This document shows, in pieces, positions 32,750-43,185 of a DNA stretch of 43,185 nucleotides. The translations under genes were made by a program, and so were the position numbers. The first letter of the stretch is position 1; every line of letters begins with the position of its first letter. Source of the stretch: Rhizopus sp. PT2906 (lineage: Eukaryota; Mucoromycota; Mucoromycetes; Mucorales; Rhizopodaceae). The notes under the pieces are model-generated. The model made no database searches. It saw only the letters and a list, made by a program, of their open reading frames with translations, and was not told the DNA's origin. The stretch lies in the NCBI GenBank assembly GCA_025529335.1, contig JAMYHX010000375.1:1-43185 (forward strand), read 5' to 3'.

Positions 32750-34237
32750 ATGTCAGCTCAAGTAGTAAAAAAGACACAGCCCAGTCGTAAAGGCAAGAAG
32801 GCATGGCGTAAAAATGTAGATATATCCGATGTCACTGAAGGACAAGAAGAGCTGAGAGCTGTGGAAAGATTCATGTAAAATCTTGTTGTTTTTATGTTTC
32901 ATCATATTAATATGTTATGTAGTGGTCATACTGGAGAAATAAAAGATGAAGAGCTATTTACTATTGATACAGCGGGCGATTTGAACGGTAAGCTTAACTG
33001 CTGCGTCTTTTTATATACAATATTAACTTTATATACAATATAGTTAAGCGTCAACTAGCTAAAGATAAGCCACTTCGAGTGGACGAGATCTTGCAACAGA
33101 GATCAGCTGTCCCTGCTGTGCAGCCAAAGAACCCATTTAAGAAACAAGAAATTACAGATAAAGTCGCTTCCAAACATGAATCAGACAACATTCAAAAGAT
33201 CCTGAAACGTAAAGGAAATCAACAAACACAATCGCAACCAAAGAAGAAAAAAGTCAATGACAAAAAGACATATGATCTTTGGGGACAAGAAGGTATGAAT
33301 ATATATATATATATGAAAGCTTGGCCTTGAAAACATATTCCTAAAGTGTGATCTCTCTTTTTACAGAACCAGAGCCTATCAATGACTTTTTACCTACTCA
33401 ACAAAAACCCAAGACACCTGAGACGATAAAGCAAAAACCTGCTGCTGCTGCACATATTCCAGCCATTGAAACACCACACGCAGGAGCATCATATAACCCT
33501 GAAGCAGAACAGCATCAGCAATTACTCGCAGAAGCTGTGAAAGCAGAAGAGCGTAAAGCGGAAATTATTGCTAAACTTCATGAACAGCTGTCTTATCGTG
33601 AAGAGCTGAAACTGCTAGCCAGTGAAGATGCTCCAATGGAACATGAGGACGATGAAGATGTGCAAGACTTACCAACAGATGATCAAGAGACAAAGAAAAT
33701 GAAGGCTGCTAAGCGCAAAACAAGAAGAGAACGACATAAGAAGTTCCGTTTAGCAAGTGAAGAGTTGGCGAGAAAACAGAAATTGCATGAAAAAGCTATT
33801 CGTAGACAAATTGATCAGCTTAGAGAGATTGAAGCCGAGATTGAACAGAGAGCAAATGAGCTGGATGCTCTGTTGGAAAAGAAAGAGGAGCGCAAGGCTA
33901 GCGAAGAAAAGAAAGGAATTAAAAAGCTTGGAAAGTATGAAGTGCCTGAGTTACCCATTGACGTGCAGCTAACAGATGAATTGTGCGCAACCCTTCGACA
34001 ATTAAAGGTAAGAGTGATAAAATAGTATTGATGCGCAACCTTATATAAACACTTTTTTTGTTATAGCCCGAAGGAAGTATATTCAAAGATAGATTCCATA
34101 GTCTCGTAAAGCGTAATATTATCGAACCAAGAGTGCCAGTTACACCAACCAGAAGATATAAGCTGAAGGAATATGAAAAGAGAAGTTACAAGAAATTTGA
34201 TCAAATGGAACAAATGAAAAAGAACCAAAAGCGTTAA
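32750..34237 (+). CDS. NOP53: ribosome biogenesis factor NOP53 (GLTSCR2/PICT1)
   Basis: Five exons (32750-32874, 32923-32987, 33044-33292, 33367-34007, 34067-34237) give 416 residues. The N-terminus (QPSRKGKKAWRKNVDISDV) matches the conserved Nop53 head. The middle is very charged and basic with nuclear-localisation-type patches (PKKKKVNDKK) and KTYDLWGQEEPEP; a long coiled coil (LHEKAIRRQIDQLREIEAEI) follows, and the end has the family block GSIFKDRFHSLVKRNIIEPR, VPVTPTRRYKLKEYEKRSYK. Nop53 is a nucleolar adaptor that brings the Mtr4-exosome to pre-60S particles for 7S pre-rRNA trimming, and is needed for 60S assembly. The AIM-type sequence used to bind Mtr4 would be in the N-terminal third, but I could not point to it with certainty. 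Confidence 0.9.
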
Positions 34238-34411
34238 GCATTAGACATCCTCCCCCTCTTGCATGTTTATTATGAAATGATATTAAAAATGTACAATATG
34301 GACATGAATTTATACAATATGTAATGGTGTGCATTTGCCTTACTTGCCTTTATGCTAGGCATGGTATCTAAGTTGCTGAATAATCTTATTGCTCTATATG
34401 CTCTAACTACA

Positions 34412-35590
34412 CTAGAATGTATACATGTCTTGCTTTTCTTTTGTTTGCTTAACGTGTCTCTGTAATTTCTTCAGTTCAGTCGTTACGACATCCAAATGAG
34501 CTGCTGCATCTTTTAGCTTGGTTGAAAATAAATCCTCATTGAAGGTGCCTTTATTTCTCTTGTACGCTGCCTTGGCGTTAGATAAGCCGAGTTGAGCTTT
34601 ATTCATCTCATCTTGTAGCTTAGCTATGGCTTTGTATGCTTCCTTTTCGTTCGTAGGCTTTGGTGCTGAACCTTCCGGTACCTTTGTGCTCTTTTTTACA
34701 GGTTCTAGAATAGAATTCATGTAGCTGAAGACGTCATTTTTTTCCTTGGCAATCATCTTTGGTTTGGTTTTCTTTTTTGGCTTTTGCTTTTCGAATCCTA
34801 ATCCTGGCCTGCCTGTCTGTCCATACTTTGTTTCTTGCACAAACTCTACTCGACCTTGCCCTTGAAGTCCCAAGCCTTTGCCTTCTTGATAGCCCATTTT
34901 TTTCATCATTCTGGCAGCAAAGTCAGTGGTATGTGCTTGCCAACCACCCCATGTGTTTGGTGCCCTTTCGGTCATTTCATAATCAATAACATCACTTTCT
35001 TCTTTATCTTGTACCTTATGTTCTGATTCTTCAAGGCTACCTAACTCTCTTATTGGAATAATATCGCCAAGTTCTACAATGAATTCCTGTCTTGCGCTAT
35101 TTCGTACTTTCCAACTTGTCTCAGATATTTGCTCAACCACACGCGCCTCTTTCCATAGCATACTCTCTTTATCCTTGTACCATACGCTGGCATCACTCTG
35201 CAGTTGTTCGGGCAAGTTGTCAAGATCAAGGGCGTTGTAAGGCACAGCATACTCTCTAGGAAGCATATACCCATGTGAATGACCCAAGGGGCAGGGATCT
35301 TGACAGTGTCCAGCGAGAAACTGATGACAAGGTAAAGTCTCTTTTGTAAGCGGTGTAAGAATAATCACAGTTATGTCGTTTTGACTCGGGTAACTAATGA
35401 CAACAGAAGGTAACAGGAATATACGATGGTTGAATGAGAAGGTGATGCCACAGTTTTCTCCCATATCAAAAGGTTGTTCTGAACTCTTCAAGTTTTCATA
35501 TTCTTCAAGCAATTGAATTAACTCTGGTGAAAGCTCATCTTTCTTTTGAAGGAGCAATTGAATCTCTTCTTCACTAAGTGTGGTATTCAT
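34412..35590 (-). CDS. ZGPAT-like CCCH zinc finger and G-patch protein
   Basis: Single-exon ORF of 392 residues. A CCCH finger occupies 88-104 (CHQFLAGHCQDPCPLGHSHG), a Tudor-like stretch follows (SVWYKDKESMLWKEARVVEQ), and a G-patch lies at about 222-265 (FAARMMKKMGYQEGKGLGLQ, GQGR). The C-terminal 120 residues are Lys-rich and form a coiled coil (LQDEMNKAQLGLSNAKAAYK). This order is that of ZGPAT/ZIP, a nuclear protein that in animals binds DNA and the NuRD complex and that has spliceosomal homologues; G-patches activate DEAH helicases. The start lies on the same strand as BPL1, 167 bp downstream of that gene's stop codon. Confidence 0.86.
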   Translation of the reverse strand: MNTTLSEEEIQLLLQKKDELSPELIQLLEEYENLKSSEQPFDMGENCGITFSFNHRIFLLPSVVISYPSQNDITVIILTPLTKETLPCHQFLAGHCQDPCPLGHSHGYMLPREYAVPYNALDLDNLPEQLQSDASVWYKDKESMLWKEARVVEQISETSWKVRNSARQEFIVELGDIIPIRELGSLEESEHKVQDKEESDVIDYEMTERAPNTWGGWQAHTTDFAARMMKKMGYQEGKGLGLQGQGRVEFVQETKYGQTGRPGLGFEKQKPKKKTKPKMIAKEKNDVFSYMNSILEPVKKSTKVPEGSAPKPTNEKEAYKAIAKLQDEMNKAQLGLSNAKAAYKRNKGTFNEDLFSTKLKDAAAHLDVVTTELKKLQRHVKQTKEKQDMYTF

Positions 35591-35757
35591 TTGTTAAAAA
35601 GGGAAAGAAAAAAAAGCATTTATGCAGCGAGCCCGTCACGAAAAATCTACAAGTGAACATTTTTTTGATGCGTATTTAGCGAAATGATGAATAAAGATTT
35701 AATTGAGATGGTTGTTTTTCCTCGCCTCATGACTTGGCTTCTTCCAGGCATGATTGA

Positions 35758-37989
35758 TCATAAAGTTTTCCTCACTAACAATCCTTTCATCATATCAAAG
35801 CTGTTGCCATCTGGCTGAAGTCCATAAAACTTGCCTGGTCGATCAAGGCTTTCAACATATAGCATACCATGATCTTTTGTAATGCCAATCACTTTTACCT
35901 TCTCATCATTATGAGTTGTCAGAGTAACAATAGTATTGCTAAAATACGGATTTAGTATACTTTCTTTTTATGCTAATCTATGAAATAAACAATACCTGTG
36001 TAGCCATCGTTTATAGTACGTGTCCAAGAACCATGAGCCTATTCCATCCCTACAGAAGTGACCATAATACACTTCGAACTTGGTAATAATACCAGCCAAG
36101 ACATCTTCAGCACTAAGTGGGGCAAGGGAAGAGTCTCTAAAGGTATCATTGATTGAAACAGTAGGAAAGCGATTTGATAGATTCAGCCCACATCCTACAT
36201 TGATTGTTAGTTTACTGGGAGCAAGTTAGTTATATATATATATATGATGCATACCAATGACCAAAACGAAATCATCTGAAGCAAACGATGAGCTGACCAA
36301 GATTCCTCCTACTTTTTTTTGTTCTCCATCGCTAGTTTCTACATAGATATCATTTGGCCACTTTAGCCTTAGGGGAACATCTTCATATCCTGGTCGTTCT
36401 CGTATGCTTTCGACTATAGATAAGGCAACCATGTATTGAATAAAGACAACGGGGGCATGCCTGAGATGTACATTGTGCCTTAGAACCATGCTAAACTGTA
36501 AGGCTCCTGACTGTGATATCCATGAGTTTCTTCCTCTGCCTAATAATATATGCTTAGTTGATGATAAGTTGTTCATCATTATATCTATCATACCTCGTCC
36601 TGCAATTTGTGTACTTGCCAAGCACAGATAACCAGTTGGTAAGCCGGCCAAAAATATAGAATTCCTATTTCATTTCATTTTATCAGCCCACCTACTCTCT
36701 CTTTTCTTCTTTTATATTTACCTATCTATCATTGTCTGAGTACTATCAATAACCTCAGCATATAAGAGTCCATTCCCAAGCTGAGGCGTATTTTCTTGAT
36801 GAGCATTCCTTTTCTGGGTTAACTGTCGGTAGTATTCGACCAGGTTAAACTGTGGTGTCATGCTTGAAGGAGGGCAAATAGGTTCCACTGGGTAAGACGT
36901 ATCGGGATATAAGATTTCAATAACAGGAGGCTTGTCTTCTTTAGCTCTGCACATCGATAAAATATGAACATCGTCATCAAGTGGACTATCCAGCTCCCTG
37001 ATATGAAATATATCACTTGCATCTTTCAGGAGACGTGAATATTTATCAGACTTGTTTAAGAGATATGACAATGGCCCATGAATCCATTCGTTTGATATTC
37101 CAGACATGTATAATGGAGTTATATTTGGTATTTTGTTCTCTTGAAGTATATTGTTATCATCAAAGGGCACCACACGTAACCCAAGACGTGCAAAGGCCGC
37201 ACGTAAAAACTGTTTTCTTTTCAATTCAGACAAAACGAGGTCATTCAAGATGCCACGCACTTTCTTACTATTTGCACTATCGGCGAGTAGCAAATCTTCT
37301 GAAGAGGCATCATATTCTGGATGAGTGGCTATCAGCAAGGCACCGCCTTTACCCACCTTACAATGAACGACAGCTGCAGGACCTTTGGGCTCGTCTAGAC
37401 ATAATGGACCAGGATCTTTAAATCGACACAGCACTGTCACATTGCTGTGTTCTTCTGGATGCACAAAATACCCACCACCGTTATAATACATTTTGATTTC
37501 GTCTGGAACGTCACTTGCGGCAGGATATCCGTCATACACTGTATCCTTTTCTATCACTACCGAGATCGACCTTGCCCCGCTTTCGCTGTTATAGACAAAG
37601 CCTGGATAGGTCGTTCCTCTGGATAGTCCTGGATAAAACCCTAGTTCTCGGGGCTGAATGATCTCCATCATTGGATTTCCCCGTTCAAACTCTATGCCTT
37701 GAGAAGCATAATATGCGCCAGCACATATTCCAAGATACAAACCTCCATTCTCCACAAACTGGTATATCCGTCTATTGGGCTCACCATTGAGTGCTTCACA
37801 GTAAGGCAAGTCTCTTCCACCAGGCATAACGAGCATAGCACAGCCAGTTTCCCACGGCTCGGACTGAAGAATGGTACGGTGGATTCTTATAATATCATAA
37901 GCATGACCAAGCAATTCTTTTAAAGCGTTGTACGTTTGTTTGACAGAATTAGGTGATGCGCCTAGATCATCATAAAGAAGAATGTTCAT
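35758..37989 (-). CDS. BPL1: biotin-protein ligase with N-terminal GATase-like domain
   Basis: Exons 37989-36722, 36664-36594, 36539-36255, 36194-35996 and 35938-35758 give 667 residues. The first 270 residues are a class I glutamine-amidotransferase-like domain: MPGGRDLPY, the nucleophile elbow GLYLGICAGAYYAS (Cys89) and THPEYD. The ligase domain has STQIAGRGRGRNSW, the ATP/biotin loop, and KWPNDIY, then the C-terminal SH3-like part (TIVTLTTHNDEKVKVIGITK). This is the architecture of fungal Bpl1 and animal holocarboxylase synthetase, which biotinylate pyruvate and acetyl-CoA carboxylases. The amidotransferase-like part is probably regulatory. All four intron junctions keep frame. Confidence 0.94.
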
Positions 37990-38132
37990 GAGAAAAGCAG
38001 TTGACTAAAAGAAAAAACTATATTTGTTTGTTACCAGTTGTGCCATTTCATACACCGCCATTTGTAGTTCCTTTCTCTCTCTCTCTTCTCTCCATTGTCC
38101 CTGAACAAAGACAATCAAGCCGATTTGCTCTT

Positions 38133-38357
38133 TTAATCCTTCATTTCTTCCATAGCAATCATTACAAAGGCACCTACGCACTCTGCAGATTTCTCTACTA
38201 CGAGAAAAGAAATCTCTAGAAGAGCAACGGCAAGAATGGGCGTGAGTTTTTTGAGTACTCGGTAGGAAGTAAGAGCCACCTTTTTGGTTAAAGGATGGCG
38301 GATGACGCGGGAAGCAAGGGAGAAAGCGCTGGAGAGACAGTTATAAATCTTGAACAT
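38133..38357 (-). CDS. small hydrophobic protein
   Basis: ORF of 74 residues starting MFKIYNCLSSAFSLASRVIR. The centre is a hydrophobic helix (LTPILAVALLEISFLVV) and the end is acidic (MIAMEEMKD). The upstream codons (to 38444) are hydrophobic but probably leader. Compact size and basic-amphipathic start could suit a mitochondrial or ER membrane microprotein; no family recognised. On the same strand as BPL1, 143 bp before it. Confidence 0.45.
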   Translation of the reverse strand: MFKIYNCLSSAFSLASRVIRHPLTKKVALTSYRVLKKLTPILAVALLEISFLVVEKSAECVGAFVMIAMEEMKD

Positions 38358-39322
38358 GGTTTTTAAAAATAAAAAGAAAATAAGAGTGAATGATAATAAA
38401 AAATGGTTCAACAAAGGTATGTTTCTTTTATAAATACATGCCAAACGTTATGATTTATCAAAAAGAATGCGAGTTTATCAAATTTTTTCTGTTGCATGAA
38501 AAAACTGCCCTTCAGATAAAACAGTGTCAGGAGTACATTAATTTTATAAAATGTTGTCATAAAATAAAAAAATTATTTGCGTAAAAAGACGACAAAGAAA
38601 AATAGGTTTGAATAAAACGACATCATGTCAAAAGAGAGAGAGAGAGAGAGATAATGAGTATATGTAGAAAAAGAGAGAAAAAGTATGTTAGTATTAGAGC
38701 ACATATCTTAATATTAGTCTTACTTACCACCGAAGTGCATTCTGGGGAGAGTAGCGATAACTACCCAGGATAGTTTAAACAAAAAAAAAGGAACGGAGGA
38801 CAAAGAGAACCCAGAGCACAAGAAGAGGCAACTGGGAGAACGTTCCAGATATACACGCCAGAGAGCAAAGAGGGCGGGACAAGCGAGTCAGAGCAAGGAC
38901 CATGAGGACAGGCTAGTTTTGCATTGTCAAATATGACTACATGTTCTTCTGATTTCATGGAAAGACCGAATAAAGAATTTAAACTTTTACAAACAGACTA
39001 AAGAGGGTTATTTCTAATATTAAGTTAATTTCAACTCCAAGACAGAGCCCACCTGTTGATATTACGAAAATGTTCTTGGCGACGACGAATTTACATTTCA
39101 TGCAACATGAATTTTGTTCTCACCATGGGTGTATTTATTTTCGATCATAGGCGAATTTACTTTCCGGAAAGTGTATAACCCCCCTTTTTATACAGTCCTT
39201 AGTAGTCTACTTTCTATAAATTCCATTTTTAGTATGCCAATATTCATTTTATTTCAATAAACTATTTAATCAATGATAAATGTATGTTTATGCAATGTTG
39301 TGTTGTTTGAGTAAAAGCGGTA
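38358..39322. other. intergenic with a GC-richer purine island
   Basis: The segment 38736-38930 is visibly GC-richer than its surroundings and purine-rich on the plus strand. It starts with a stem such as CTGG..GTAG/CTACCCAG around 38741-38770. An (AG)n run is at 38633-38650. No intact gene recognised. Confidence 0.4.
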
Positions 39323-40383
39323 TTACTTTTGATAGAGAATATCGTAATGTCCTATTAAAGACGTGAATATAACAAGATGAGTTTTCATTTCACTGATATT
39401 TACCTGGTCTGTACAGTAACTTGATGGGAATCTTTGTTCTTTCCAATTCATCCTTTTCTGTTGGCCAGAATTCATGTACAGTTGCCTTGTTCTCCATTCC
39501 GCCATCCAAATAGACAATATGAATTGGAATATCCAATGCCTTACTAACAGCAATAATCTGCAAGTGATCAGATTCTCTACCAAATGCTTCTACATTTCTT
39601 GAGCAAAACTCGTCGATAGAGATCATTTCATCAATAATGAATGGTTCATATTCAGCTGAATGAATACGGAGATAAGCAGACGTGACAAACCTAAAGTGCA
39701 TGATAATCGCATTACTGATCTCATTTGATTGAAAGTTTACGAGCAGCATATCAGGATCAGTTCTGTATTGGCCCAATCTTTCAAATTGCTCAAGTGCTAC
39801 TTCATAAAAGTCCTCATAAGCAAGTTTTTGAAATCCGCCAGATTCTAATAGGTTGCATGATTCTTTGAGTTTGGCAAGGTTGGTGTCATAGTTACTGATG
39901 TCGTTCATAGCCTTTTCATACCAGCTGAACGCAACAGCTAACAGAATGTTTATGTTTAAATAAATGTGCGTTATCTAATACAAGTTGACTTACCTCTAAA
40001 GAAACAGTTGCCTAGACAGAATATATATACATGAGTGAATATACGCGTATGCATTTTATAGATATTTACCGTCACCACGACATCTCCTAATACGATCATG
40101 CTCCTGCGCCAGGTTCTAATACAAAAAGACAACAGTTATATAATGGAGCTTAAGTGCCTGCATTGCTTGTTTACTTTAATCTTGTTTAAAAATTGCTGAT
40201 TGTCTTTAAACTCTTCTTCAAGCTTACTGATAGGCTCGTCCTGACATACAAGAGGAACCTAAAAGAGAATGAGCTCAGGTATATACAATATGCTTCATTT
40301 ACCCTTTGGGCTTCTTCGTCTTTAATTTGTTGTTCAAACTCGAGAATTTGTTCATCAGAAAGTACAGGTTCTTCAGAAGACAT
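39323..40383 (-). CDS. otubain-type deubiquitinase (OTUB1 family)
   Basis: Six exons (40383-40303, 40258-40175, 40115-40070, 40011-39994, 39937-39404, 39351-39323) give 263 residues. The catalytic Asp70 and Cys73 lie in GDGNCFFR, and His256 in LLYRPGHYDILYQK; the rest follows human OTUB1 closely in order: DNQQFLNKIKNLAQEHDRIR, AVAFSWYEKA, ESGGFQKLAYEDF, LLVNFQSNEISNAIIMHFRF, VTSAYLRIHSAEYEPFI, VEAFGRESDHLQIIAVSKAL. OTUB1 cleaves K48 chains and also binds and inhibits some E2 enzymes. The catalytic Cys sits in an 18-nt exon (40011-39994). Divergent from the HSBP1-like gene by only 67 nt. Confidence 0.93.
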
Positions 40384-40450
40384 GTTGAACAAGAGAAAAA
40401 AGTAACAAAAATTCCATTTTTTTCTCTCTTCTTCTTTTTAAACAATAAAT

Positions 40451-40815
40451 ATGAGTTCAAATAAGGATAATACAAATGAGCAAATTGCACCTGAAGATTT
40501 AACATCATTTGTAAGTATTTCTTTTAATTAGCTTCTTTTTGGACTTATTGTATATATTGTAGCTTAATGGCCTTGCAGACAAGATCGTATAGTCAATTAG
40601 CTTTTTGCTATTGTTATTGTTATTCATATTGACTCTTTCTTTCTTAGCAAAATAAACTAGATGAAACGAGCACAGATATAAATAAAAAGCGTAAGACCCA
40701 AAAAAAGGTTATCAACAAATACTAACCTTTTGAGTGTATAGTAGAAGAGATGAATACGCGCATCAACACGATTGAAAAGACATTAAAGCAAATGCATGAC
40801 AATAACAGTAATTGA
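40451..40815 (+). CDS. HSBP1-like heat shock factor binding protein
   Basis: Four small exons (40451-40510, 40563-40586, 40648-40690, 40742-40815) give 66 residues, too short and too broken up to appear as an open frame. The core APEDLTSFLNGLADKIQNKL, DETSTDINKKLEEMNTRINT, IEKTLKQM matches the HSBP1 pattern of DLTS followed by a continuous heptad coiled coil ending in a LEKxI-like step. HSBP1 is a small trimeric coiled coil that binds the HSF1 trimer and also takes part in the WASH complex. The second exon is only 24 nt. The 3' end is 27 nt from the convergent NDK gene. Confidence 0.78.
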
Positions 40816-40842
40816 TTGTTTTTATTATCAATAAATAATCAT

Positions 40843-41005
40843 TTAGTTATCAGATTGAACCCATTCAGCGTTGGCAGGAGTCCAGTCAACAAGTTCACCG
40901 GCCTTACCGAACCATAAGCTGATTTCCTTTTCAGCAGATTCAAAGGAATCAGAGCCATGGATAATGTTACGGCCAACAGAGATCTATGAAAAGAATGAGT
41001 CGACG

Positions 41006-41042
<37 letters not shown>

Positions 41043-41877
41043 TTTATATATATATATATCATACAGCATATTGACCACGGATGGTACCAGGAGCGGATTC
41101 AAGAGGGTTGGTGGCGCCAATCATGGCACGGCCTTGTTTGACAACATCCTTACCTTCCCAAACCTATAACAATATAAAAATCAATCTATATGATTTCACA
41201 CTTTTTGTTATTTTACCATAGCAATGACAGGAGTACCGCTGGTCATGTAGTCAACAAGACCCTTGAAGAAGGGGCGGGAGCTAAGATCTTCATAGTGCTT
41301 TTCAGCCAATTCTCTAGGAGGAACAATGGCCTTCAAGCCAACGAGCTTATATCCACGTTCTTCGAAACGAGAGATGATCTTACCGACTAATCCACGTTGG
41401 ACACCGTCGGGCTATAAATAAGAATTAGTCATTTTTTTCGCCTTGACTCCATTTCAATGAACCTTGATGGCAATAAAAGTACGTTCGGTCAAAGTACCCC
41501 TTGAAAATAAATTAGTTACACATTCAACCATCAAAAACGCAGACAACTTACTTGACACCAGCAATAGGCTTGGTATCAGCAGAGACGGGCTCCTTGCTTT
41601 GGAAATAGGCATAGGAAAGAGCACCAGCAGTGACAGCAGCACAGACAGTCATGCCGTGACGAGAAGCACTGGAAACAGCAGCACGGTTGACAGTGGCAAA
41701 GGTGCGAGCTGTAATATGTTAATAAATATGTTCAATTCAAGAAAAGTCATTTTATAAACCTCTCATGGAAGCAGCAGGTCTAGCGGCTACACACGTTAAC
41801 AATTAGAAATGACGCGTTCTCTTTATCCATTATCTCATCTATTGTTTACCGAAGCGGGCAGCGGCACGAGCAAACAT
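40843..41877 (-). CDS. mitochondrial nucleoside diphosphate kinase
   Basis: Seven exons (41877-41850, 41786-41760, 41708-41552, 41499-41463, 41411-41217, 41163-41065, 40983-40843) give 227 residues. The first 70 residues are an Arg/Ala/Ser presequence with a hydrophobic span (GMTVCAAVTAGALSYAYFQ), like animal NME4-type or intermembrane-space NDPKs. The NDK core runs from LTERTFIAIKPDGVQRGLVG through YKLVGLKAIVP, GPVIAM-type VIAMVWEG, NPLESAPGTIRGQYA to GRNIIHGSDSFESAEKEI, with the phosphorylated His at about 190. It makes NTPs from NDPs and ATP. The last intron holds a 35-base A-run in the sense strand (plus T-run 41007-41041). Codon use is strongly biased. Confidence 0.93.
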
Positions 41878-42168
41878 GTTAAAAATGATAAAGAAGAAAA
41901 AAACAAACGTGTGCTTCATGACAGGCTTTAAAAAAAGAAGAGGAGTTTCTCCTAAACTCAGATTGAACCCCATTAAACCATCTCTTGCGGTTGTGCAAAC
42001 CAATCAAATGAACCACTGACACACTTTAGCATTTTGTGGCTTGCGGGGTTCCGGTCAGTGACCTTTTTGCTCCGGCTGACAAAATTTTTTTCGACTATAA
42101 CAATGTGAAAGAGATCGGTTGTACTTGCTCTTTCTCTTTTTTTCTCCTCCTTTGCGAGTCTATTAGAA
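41878..42168. promoter_or_regulatory. divergent promoter between NDK and HSP70 genes
   Basis: 291 bp separate the two start codons. Pyrimidine-rich leaders lie on both sides. Inverted GAA/TTC units of a heat shock element are not convincing, although HSP70 genes usually have them. Confidence 0.5.
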
Positions 42169-43185
42169 ATGTCTGCTGAATACGAGGGTGCTATCGGTAT
42201 TGATTTGGGTACTACGTAAGTTTGATAAAAGCATGCTATATACATCATACGCGCTTACACATACACTTTTAATATATAGTTACTCCTGTGTTGGTGTTTG
42301 GGAATCCGAACGTGTTGAAATTATTGCCAACGAACAAGGTAACCGTACCACTCCCTCCTATGTCGCTTTCTCTGATAAGGAGCGTCTCATTGGTGATGCT
42401 GCCAAGAACCAAGCTGCCATGAACCCCAAGAACACCGTTTTCGACGCCAAGCGTTTGATCGGTCGTCGTTTCGATGATCCTGATGTCAAGGCTGACATGA
42501 AGAACTGGCCTTTCACCGTCGTCGAACAAAACGAAAACCCCTTCATTCAAGTCGAATTTGAAGGTGAAACCAAGACCTATTCTCCCCAAGGTAAAAGATT
42601 AAAAAATTTCATTGGTGTTTTGTGACTAACAAATTATTAGAAATTTCCTCCATGGTCTTGATCAAGATGAAGGAAATTGCTGAAGCTAAGCTCGGCAAGA
42701 AGGTCACCAAGGCCGTTGTCACTGTCCCTGCTTACTTCAACGACAGTATGTATTTTAAAAAAAGATACGAGATAAATTGGATAACTTACTATTTATATTA
42801 AAGGTCAACGTCAAGCTACTAAGGATGCCGGTGTCATTGCTGGTCTTGATGTTCTTCGTATCATCAACGAACCCACTGCTGCTGGTAAGTTATAGGCAGT
42901 ATTAGAATAGCAAGATATTTATACAATTATAGCCATCGCTTACGGTTTGGATGCCAACGACAAGAAGGAACGCAATGTCCTCATCTACGATTTGGGTGGA
43001 GGAACTTTCGATGTCTCCCTCTTGACCATCGCTGGTGGTGTCTTTGCTGTCAAGGCCACTGCTGGTAACACTCACTTGGGTGGTGAAGATTTCGATAACG
43101 CTCTCGTCAACCACTTTGTCCAAGAAATCAAGCGCAAGCACAAGAAGGACATCTCCGGTGACGCCCGTGCTCTCCGTCGTCTCCG
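42169..43185 (+). CDS. cytosolic HSP70 (Ssa type), 5' part
   Basis: Exons 42169-42215, 42280-42590, 42641-42745, 42804-42884 and 42933 onward; the window ends inside exon 5. The first 265 residues of the ATPase domain are present: GIDLGTTYSCVGVWESERVE, NEQGNRTTPSYVAF, AKNQAAMNPKNTVFDAKRLI, VTVPAYFNDSQRQATKDAG, RIINEPTAAAIAYGL, LIYDLGGGTFDVSLL, HLGGEDFDNALV. These are the phosphate-binding and connect motifs of cytosolic HSP70. No signal sequence, so not BiP or mitochondrial. Codon use is the most biased in the window (GTC, GCC, AAG, CGT), matching very high expression. Confidence 0.95.

Noticed and set aside
38761..38958. 65-codon minus-strand ORF in the purine island
   Set aside because: Low-information composition and no start or splice context; kept only as a possible RNA or exon signal.
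41950..42168. Heat shock elements before HSP70
   Set aside because: Looked for alternating GAA/TTC units; only isolated matches such as GGTTCCGG were found, not a convincing array.

Overview
The window looks like nuclear DNA of a filamentous fungus, most likely an early-diverging Mucoromycota lineage (Mucorales type). It is AT-rich, with spliceosomal introns of about 45-90 nt (GT..AG, late branch-like CTAAC/TTAAC), very short gene spacing, and pyrimidine-rich tracts before start codons. No operon-like layout, ribosomal RNA, tRNA or CRISPR array was seen. Most genes were rebuilt by joining exons; exon coordinates are given in each entry and every junction keeps the reading frame.

Layout. 1-8.6 kb: a PPxY-bearing alpha-arrestin, a TOPORS-like RING protein, a SAP30-like Sin3/HDAC subunit, a mitochondrial PPR protein, a TMEM170-like protein, a multi-pass membrane protein with a C-terminal di-leucine signal, and a second alpha-arrestin. 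8.6-12.2 kb: a 1147-residue transcription regulator with a GDS1-type winged helix and an APSES-like domain. 12.5-16 kb: a decayed insert zone holding a frame-broken relic of a TnpB/Fanzor-like RuvC nuclease, a MITE-like repeat and another eroded gene. 16.5-28.5 kb: COX subunit IV/5, a broken small ORF, eIF2A, a bHLH factor, a mitochondrial FAD/folate carrier, a RasB-like GTPase, a CYRI/FAM49 homologue and an aldo/keto reductase. 28.5-32.7 kb: sparse, with two small unrecognised genes and a second copy of the dispersed repeat. 32.7-43.2 kb: NOP53, a ZGPAT-like CCCH/G-patch protein, biotin-protein ligase, a small membrane protein, an otubain, an HSBP1-like mini-protein, a mitochondrial nucleoside diphosphate kinase and the 5' part of a cytosolic HSP70.

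The genes are mainly housekeeping and do not form one pathway, though themes recur: ubiquitin biology (PPxY arrestin, RING ligase, otubain), actin/Ras signalling (RasB-like GTPase, CYRI), and ribosome/translation/stress (NOP53, eIF2A, HSBP1, HSP70).

The most notable observations are a predicted 2-nt micro-exon in the Ras gene that supplies the last two bases of a conserved Glu codon, an 18-nt micro-exon carrying the catalytic Cys of the otubain, a GC-AG intron in eIF2A, the Fanzor/TnpB-like relic, and a dispersed element present twice 16.5 kb apart.
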